A stretch of 18,471 bases of DNA, from positions 1 to 18,471 of the forward strand of contig CAMWOK010000024.1 of assembly GCA_947175845.1 (NCBI GenBank), written 5' to 3'. The position numbers were made by a program, and so were the translations under genes. The notes under the pieces are model-generated. The model worked only from the letters and a program-made list of their open reading frames with translations. It was not told where the DNA came from and did not search any database. Below, in pieces: positions 13,858-18,471 of this stretch (positions are counted from its first letter, which is position 1; every line of letters starts with the position of its first letter). This DNA comes from an uncultured Lachnospiraceae bacterium (lineage in GTDB: Bacteria; Bacillota; Clostridia; Lachnospirales; Lachnospiraceae).

Positions 13858-15531
13858 CTAGAAAATTCTTCTCACTGACAAAATATTGCGATATGTTGCG
13901 CTGGAAACGATAATTCCCGTCTTGGATGTGCTGGCATGTACAATCTGTCCATTTCCCACATAAAGACCTACATGTCCGGAATAACATACGATATCGCCCG
14001 GCTGTGCATTGGCTAGTCCGCCGACATCATACCCCTGGCTTCTCAGAGCAGATGACGAATGCGGCAGGCTCACGCCAAAGTTCTTGTACACACTCATCAC
14101 AAATCCGGAGCAGTCTGTTCCGTTTGTGAGGCTTGAGCCTCCCCACACATACGGATTCCCCACAAACTGTGTCGCATAATCGATGACTGCCTTGCCCATC
14201 TCGCTTCCCTCAGAAGCCGCCGCTGTGCTCCTTGCCACCTCTATCGTTGCCTGGTTTGCCTCCGACCGCTGTGCCTGCGCTTCCGCCTGTCGCTGTGCCC
14301 TGGATGCCTCTGTCGCCGCCGCTGCAGCCCTTGCCTCCTCACGCGCACGCGCCTCCCGTGCAAGTCTTTCATCCTCTTCCTTCTTTGACTCTGCATGTAC
14401 AAAATCAGTTCTGAGATTTACATAATCTCTGGAAACATAACCGTCGCCTTCCTCGATCGCGATCTTCACCCATCCATCAAGTTCCTCGACCACGACCAGT
14501 TCTTCCTGAATCGGAACAAGTCCAAGCACGATCGACTCTGTGCTCGCTTCCTGACGAACCTTCAGTGTGGTCGTGTTCACGATCGCATAGGTTGTCCCAA
14601 CCTCCTTTGCAAGCGCTTCTGCTTCCTCGCCTACCACACAGTATTCACCCTTAACATAACCAGTACAGTTGCCTGACACAATCTTGTACCAGCCATTCTC
14701 CTCCTCGACAAACTCGCCGACAGACTTGTCATAAAGCTTTCCGACAATCTCGCCGTCCTCACTCGGAAGGCTTCTTACATTTACATAGTTGTTGACACGC
14801 GCGATAACGAGGCGTGAGAAATCCTGACCGTCCTCCTCAGTCTCTGTCTCAAGTTCCGTCTCTTCCTCGGCCTCTGTCTCAAGTTCCGTCTCGACGTCCT
14901 CATACGTATCTGTGGCAGAAAAGCCTGCACTCACACCGTACTCATCGTCCCCGGATGTGCTCTCTGCCTTCTCATCGGTTGCCTGGCTGTCCGTTTCCGG
15001 CTTCTCCTCTGTTGCCTGACTGTCCGTTTCCGGCTTCTTCTCGGTTGTCTGGCTGTCCGTTTCCGGCTCCTTCTCGGTCGTCTGGTCGTCTGATTTCTCC
15101 TCTGTCGACAACTCGCCGTTGTTCTCGGCATCCTCCTGCTCTATCTTTGTCTCCTCTGAGCTGCTCTCTTCGTCCTGCGCCTCGTCGATCACTTCGCTGA
15201 ATGGCTCTGAAAGCTCTGTCGAAACCCTTACGTTCCCATTTATTGCATTCGACCAGATAAGGTTCGTCGACGCGTCTGCAAGCGCCACCTTCTCGGACGC
15301 CATGACAATATTGGGCTGTAATCCGGAAGCACTCTCGAGATAGGCTATGTTTTGAACAACTTCCACCTGGAGATCCTGGATCGTACTGCCTTCATCCAGC
15401 ACAACTGCAACCCCTGCAGCCGGCACGTCCGAAGAATTGTTAATCTTTGCCTGAAGTGTCATCTGGTATCCGGAAATCGAAAGTGTTCCGACAAGAGCGC
15501 ATGCCGCTGCCTTCACGCCGTATCTGTTCAT
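13858..15531 (-). CDS. Secreted SH3-domain NlpC/P60 peptidoglycan hydrolase
   Basis: This 557-aa protein has a signal peptide (MNRYGVKAAACALVGTLSIS), a conserved N-terminal stretch (40-110), an acidic low-complexity region (about 112-235), two bacterial SH3 domains (about 241-300 and 312-375), an Ala/Arg/Glu-rich helical linker (380-440), and a C-terminal NlpC/P60 domain. Catalytic residues are Cys474 in GTDCSGFVMSVY, His520 in YSGHVGLYVGNG and a third polar residue, His532, in IVHAS. Such enzymes cleave within the stem peptide of peptidoglycan, and the SH3 domains target the wall. The start ATG at 15531 has GGAGG 7 nt upstream. It is a single-gene unit with its own promoter and terminator. 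The length of the acidic region may vary between strains because of its DNA repeats. Confidence 0.95.
   Translation of the reverse strand: MNRYGVKAAACALVGTLSISGYQMTLQAKINNSSDVPAAGVAVVLDEGSTIQDLQVEVVQNIAYLESASGLQPNIVMASEKVALADASTNLIWSNAINGNVRVSTELSEPFSEVIDEAQDEESSSEETKIEQEDAENNGELSTEEKSDDQTTEKEPETDSQTTEKKPETDSQATEEKPETDSQATDEKAESTSGDDEYGVSAGFSATDTYEDVETELETEAEEETELETETEEDGQDFSRLVIARVNNYVNVRSLPSEDGEIVGKLYDKSVGEFVEEENGWYKIVSGNCTGYVKGEYCVVGEEAEALAKEVGTTYAIVNTTTLKVRQEASTESIVLGLVPIQEELVVVEELDGWVKIAIEEGDGYVSRDYVNLRTDFVHAESKKEEDERLAREARAREEARAAAAATEASRAQRQAEAQAQRSEANQATIEVARSTAAASEGSEMGKAVIDYATQFVGNPYVWGGSSLTNGTDCSGFVMSVYKNFGVSLPHSSSALRSQGYDVGGLANAQPGDIVCYSGHVGLYVGNGQIVHASTSKTGIIVSSATYRNILSVRRIF
14978..15076 (-). 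repeat. 33-bp tandem repeat, three copies, within the NlpC/P60 gene
   Basis: Three adjacent 33-bp units begin at 14978, 15011 and 15044 and differ by only a few bases. A degraded fourth follows from 15077. Each encodes 11 residues of the type TEKKPETDSQA. The unit length is a multiple of three, so copy-number change keeps the frame. A second smaller repeat, 21 bp at 14842-14862 and 14872-14892, encodes the ETELETE segments. Confidence 0.85.
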
Positions 15532-15573
15532 GATTATTCCTCCAATGTATAGTGTATGTGATACAATCCAAAC

Positions 15574-15591
15574 TGTTCAGTCCGCTGAACA
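15574..15591. repeat. Perfect short inverted repeat in the NlpC/P60 5' leader
   Basis: TGTTCAG and CTGAACA are separated by TCCG, forming a 7-bp hairpin or a palindromic protein site. It lies between the promoter and the start codon, about 43 nt before the ATG. No regulator can be named. Confidence 0.45.
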
Positions 15592-15658
15592 ATTACATTT
15601 TGCTTTACTATGTTTCATATTTTTAATAATTATTACGAATTTATTACATCTATGAAAT

Positions 15659-15687
15659 AAACTATCACATTTCACCGCGATTGTCAA
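15659..15687 (-). promoter_or_regulatory. Promoter of the NlpC/P60 gene
   Basis: A consensus -35 TTGACA (15687-15682) is 17 nt from a -10 TAGTTT (15664-15659) on the minus strand, giving a leader of about 120 nt. The rest of the 328-nt gap 15532-15859 is AT-rich. It holds no gene and no clear terminator for the flavoprotein gene upstream. Confidence 0.8.
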
Positions 15688-15859
15688 GAGATCTTTTTGC
15701 ACGCAGATGCACTTTCAGCACAAAAAATATTGTTTTTTTCGCCGTACAATTTGGTTACTTTCCCTATTTTATACTCTTTTTCTTTGAATTTCTTCTTATT
15801 TTGACCCCCTTTTCCAGCAATTTCAACCTTTTATGACACAATATATATTTCTGTAACTT

Positions 15860-16801
15860 TTACAAAATATCTGCGTGCAGATACTCCTGCGCCGAGTGAA
15901 CAGCGTTCGCGCCGTCCGCCACTGCCGTAATAATCTGCCGCATTGCTTTTTTTCGGATGTCTCCGGCGGCAAAAATGCCTTTTTGGGACGTCGCACAGGT
16001 CTCATCCGCTATGACATACCCTTTCTCGTCCGTCTCGACCAGCGCCCTGAACAGCCCCGTGTCCGGGACAATGCCCACGGCGATAAACACACCCTCGACC
16101 TCAAGCCTAGTCTGCTCACCGTTTTTATTGTTGCAGACCTCAAGCCCTTCCACCATCTCAGCGCCCAGGATCGCTCTCACTTCGCAGTTCCAGAGCATCT
16201 CGACGTTCTCGAGGGAAAAAAGCTTTTTCTGCAGGCTGTCCGCCGCCCTGAGCTGATCCCTTCTGTGAATAAGATAAACTTTTTTGCAGATTCCCGCCAG
16301 GAAAACCGCATCCTCCACAGCCACATCGCCGCCGCCGACCACTGCGACGGTGCTTTTTCTGTAAAATGCCCCGTCACAAGTCGCACAGTAGGATACCCCC
16401 ATCCCGGCAAGCTCCTTCTCACCCGGCACGCCGAGCAGAGAGTGGGAAGCACCTGTGGCAAGAATCACTGTTTTTGTCTGAAAATCTGTTTTTTCAGTGT
16501 GGACGGTGTAGCTCGTATGCTGCCCCGCGTCTTGCTCAATTCCCTGCACAGCGGCAGTGATAAACGAAACACCGAGGCGGTCTGCGTGTTCGCGGAACCG
16601 GCCCGACAAATCGCCTCCGCTCAAACCTGGAAGTCCCAGGTAATTATCTACCTCGTAGGTGCTCAGAACCTGCCCGCCGCTGACAGGGCTTCTGTCGATG
16701 ACCGCAGTCCTAAGCCCTGCCCGCACCGCATAAACCGCCGCGCCAAGCCCTGCAGGCCCTGCACCGATTATCAGTAAATCATACATTTCATTCTCCATCA
16801 T
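15860..16801 (-). CDS. trxB: Thioredoxin reductase (TrxB-type flavoprotein)
   Basis: This 313-aa FAD/NAD(P)-binding oxidoreductase has the FAD motif GAGPAGLGAAVYAVRAG near the N-terminus and the redox-active pair CATC (Cys139, Cys142) in SYCATCDGAFYR. NADPH binding is shown by VVGGGDVAVEDAVFLA and HRRDQLRA, whose Arg residues fit the 2'-phosphate. The second FAD motif is GIFAAGDIRKKAMRQIITAVADGANA. Domain order and length match TrxB (about 310 aa). The TTG at 16807 is possible, but the ATG at 16801 has GGAGG 6 nt upstream and overlaps the reductase stop as ATGA. No thioredoxin gene is adjacent, so it may serve thioredoxin encoded elsewhere or another partner. Confidence 0.92.
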   Translation of the reverse strand: MMENEMYDLLIIGAGPAGLGAAVYAVRAGLRTAVIDRSPVSGGQVLSTYEVDNYLGLPGLSGGDLSGRFREHADRLGVSFITAAVQGIEQDAGQHTSYTVHTEKTDFQTKTVILATGASHSLLGVPGEKELAGMGVSYCATCDGAFYRKSTVAVVGGGDVAVEDAVFLAGICKKVYLIHRRDQLRAADSLQKKLFSLENVEMLWNCEVRAILGAEMVEGLEVCNNKNGEQTRLEVEGVFIAVGIVPDTGLFRALVETDEKGYVIADETCATSQKGIFAAGDIRKKAMRQIITAVADGANAVHSAQEYLHADIL

Positions 16802-17529
16802 GTCCAACCTCCATCCAATGTTATTATTTGTCCTGTCAGATACTCATTTCCGGCGCACAAAAACTTCACAAGCTCTGCCACCTCCTCCGGCCGCCCTACA
16901 CGGTCAGCCGGTATTTCCTGTATCAGCGCAGTCATGTCCTCTCCATTAAAACACTGATTCATCTCCGTGTCAATCACACCGCACGCAATCGCGTTCACCT
17001 GGATATTGCTTGGCGCCAGCTCTTTGGCCAGCGCGCGTGTCATCGCGTTTAGCCCTCCCTTTGAGGCCGAGTAGGCTACCTCCATCGAGGCGCCGACGGT
17101 TCCCCACACAGAGGAAATATTGATAATCCGCCCCCGGCGGCGGCGCACCATCCCCGGAACGGCGTGGCTGCATGTCAGAAAGCACGCATTCAGGTTGGTG
17201 TCGATCACCTCCCGCCACTCCTGGTACGTCATATCTGTCAGCAGCCCTACATAGGAAATCCCCGCATTGTTTACAAGAATGTCAAGATACGCAATCTCCT
17301 GAAACAGTTCCGCCACCTTGCTCTCGTCATAAATTGGAAACATGTAGCAGTTACACTGTATTCCATACTGCCCGCGCAGCTCTTTTGCCAGCTGCTCGAG
17401 CAGTGCACCGTTTTTGTGGCAGGTCAAATACAGATCATATCCCATCGACGCCAGCGCGCACGCGACCGCCTTCCCGATTCCCCGCGACGCGCCTGTGACG
17501 AGCGCTCTCTTTCTGTCAGCTGTATCCAT
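16798..17529 (-). CDS. SDR-family reductase, FabG/YmfI-like
   Basis: This 243-aa classical short-chain dehydrogenase has TGASRGIG (12-19) for NADP(H) binding, NNAG at 87-90, and the catalytic Ser139/140, Tyr153 and Lys157 in NISSVWGTVGASMEVAYSASKGG. The C-terminus ends LTGQIITLDGGW. The segment NISSVWG...GAS resembles the YmfI-type enzymes annotated as EF-P 5-aminopentanone reductase more than the FabG of fatty acid synthesis clusters, and no fatty acid genes are nearby. That subfamily call is from memory and moderate. The ATG at 17529 follows AAGGAGAG. It lies 92 nt after the aldolase-like gene, and its stop overlaps the TrxB start by 4 nt. Confidence 0.9.
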   Translation of the reverse strand: MDTADRKRALVTGASRGIGKAVACALASMGYDLYLTCHKNGALLEQLAKELRGQYGIQCNCYMFPIYDESKVAELFQEIAYLDILVNNAGISYVGLLTDMTYQEWREVIDTNLNACFLTCSHAVPGMVRRRRGRIINISSVWGTVGASMEVAYSASKGGLNAMTRALAKELAPSNIQVNAIACGVIDTEMNQCFNGEDMTALIQEIPADRVGRPEEVAELVKFLCAGNEYLTGQIITLDGGWT

Positions 17530-17576
17530 TTCCCTGTCTCTCCTTTCTCAGGTTTCAATCTCTTTACATCAGGAAA

Positions 17577-17594
17577 GCCGCAGATTCCTGCGGC
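17577..17594 (-). terminator. Weak hairpin after the aldolase-like gene
   Basis: A perfect 7-bp GC-rich stem (GCCGCAG with CTGCGGC) has a 4-nt loop and is followed by only TTT on the minus strand. It could be a weak terminator or partial attenuator between the aldolase-like and SDR genes, leaving some read-through. Confidence 0.35.
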
Positions 17595-17621
17595 CCGTCC
17601 GTCATCGCTTTCAATCACACC

Positions 17622-18471
17622 CTAATCCTGTGCGACTACTTCCTTATAAAATTCAGCGTAATCCTTTCTCCCGTCTTTGGTGAACTGTATCGCAGCCCGC
17701 GGATGCTGGTTCAGAAGTCCCGTCATCATGTACTGCAAGTCAAATCCCCATACCACACCGTCCTCCCTGAGCTGATTCATATATTTTTCTATGAACTGTA
17801 TCACATAAAAATTGTTGTACTTCGGATTGTGCAGAAATCCGAGCAGCAGCTCCATCGCGCAGTTTCCAGCCCCTCTGCCCATCCCCGAGTAGGTCGCGTC
17901 AAGCCAGTCCACGCCGTCACCGACCGCCTCGATGGTGTTGGCAAACGCAAGCTGCTGATTGTTGTGCGCGTGAATGCCGAGCTGCTTGCCGTATTTTGCG
18001 GCAAACTCCATATACGTATCCGCAATCCGGGCAATCTGCTCGGGGTACAGCGACCCAAAGCTGTCGACAATGTACAGCACATCCGCCGATGTCTGCCCCA
18101 GTATATCGAGCGCAACTTTCAAATCGCTCTCCTGCCCGTTTGAGATCGCCATAATATTACAGCTTACTTCATATCCTTTTTTCTTGGCATCTTCGATCAT
18201 GTTCGCCGCCGCCGGAATCGTGTTCAGGTACGTCGCCACGCGAATCAGGTCAATTGGACTCTCCGAGCGGCTGAGGATATCTTTCTTGTAATCGCATCTG
18301 CCGACATCTGCCATCACCGCAATCTTGAGGCTCGTATCATTGTCTCCCACAATCTCCCTGATATCGTCATCATCGCAGAATTTCCACTTTCCGAACTTAC
18401 TCTGGTCAAACATCTCCTTGGACGCCTTATATCCCATCTCCATATAGTCCACGCCCGCCTTGATATTCGAT
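17622..18471 (-). CDS. HMG-CoA-lyase-like aldolase domain protein (5' end outside window)
   Basis: The frame is open to the window edge, so the N-terminus is missing; about 282 residues are visible. The sequence fits the DRE-TIM/HMGL-like superfamily (4-hydroxy-2-oxovalerate aldolase and isopropylmalate synthase relatives). IHAHNNQQLAFAN carries the metal-binding HxH, followed by DATYSGMGRGAGNCAMELLLG, the equivalent of the GxGxxxGN loop. VLYIVDSFGSLYPEQI is also typical. The C-terminus (HPRAAIQFTKDGRKDYAEFY) lacks the communication or regulatory domain of DmpG or LeuA in what is seen. The substrate is unknown. Proteins of this kind often sit in surface-sugar or secondary pathways. It precedes the SDR gene on the same strand. 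Confidence 0.85.
   Translation of the reverse strand, partial: SNIKAGVDYMEMGYKASKEMFDQSKFGKWKFCDDDDIREIVGDNDTSLKIAVMADVGRCDYKKDILSRSESPIDLIRVATYLNTIPAAANMIEDAKKKGYEVSCNIMAISNGQESDLKVALDILGQTSADVLYIVDSFGSLYPEQIARIADTYMEFAAKYGKQLGIHAHNNQQLAFANTIEAVGDGVDWLDATYSGMGRGAGNCAMELLLGFLHNPKYNNFYVIQFIEKYMNQLREDGVVWGFDLQYMMTGLLNQHPRAAIQFTKDGRKDYAEFYKEVVAQD

Noticed and set aside
15574..15591. LexA (SOS) box at the TGTTCAG palindrome
   Set aside because: The half-sites face the wrong way for the Gram-positive CGAAC-N4-GTTCG consensus.

Overview
All supportable genes in this window lie on the minus strand, so transcription runs from high to low coordinates. The gene set suggests a butyrate-forming, Gram-positive anaerobe of the Clostridia, most likely a Lachnospiraceae member. 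The reasons are a complete thl-crt-hbd-bcd-etfB-etfA central butyrate operon, strong GGAGG-type ribosome binding sites before nearly every gene, a long-form hibernation factor, a secreted SH3/NlpC-P60 wall hydrolase, and AT-rich intergenic regions. The genus cannot be settled from this sequence alone.

Layout in transcription order. (1) 18471-15860: a 5'-truncated HMG-CoA-lyase-like aldolase, an SDR reductase and a thioredoxin-reductase-like flavoprotein; the last two are coupled by an ATGA overlap. (2) 15531-13858: a secreted NlpC/P60 peptidase with two SH3 domains and an acidic tandem-repeat linker. It has a near-consensus promoter and a clear terminator. (3) 13857-13345: an AT-rich gap holding a cluster of DnaA-box-like 9-mers and the hpf promoter, followed by hpf. 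(4) 12661-9426: a MotA/TolQ/ExbB-like channel gene overlapping an OmpA/MotB-like gene with a long coiled coil, then an M23 peptidase. This resembles the ZorAB motor pair of Zorya defence systems, but no Zorya effector is in the window. (5) 9295-2935: the butyrate operon, with a promoter, a Rex-like operator over its -35/spacer, two related hairpins in its untranslated regions and a strong terminator. (6) 2859-2317: a lone Uma2-family (PD-(D/E)XK) gene. (7) 2266-1: a polyamine operon with a strong promoter, a structured leader of about 340 nt that contains a terminator-like hairpin, speD, and an Orn/Lys/Arg decarboxylase cut by the window edge.

How the parts work together. The butyrate operon converts two acetyl-CoA to butyryl-CoA. 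Its Bcd/EtfAB step probably bifurcates electrons from NADH, which fits the Rex-like (NADH-sensing) site at its promoter. The polyamine genes supply decarboxylated SAM and a basic diamine or agmatine for spermidine-type products. The most interesting unexplained items are the ZorAB-like motor plus M23 peptidase locus, the speD leader with its probable attenuator, and the DnaA-box cluster far from any dnaA gene. I found no tRNA, rRNA, CRISPR array or insertion sequence.
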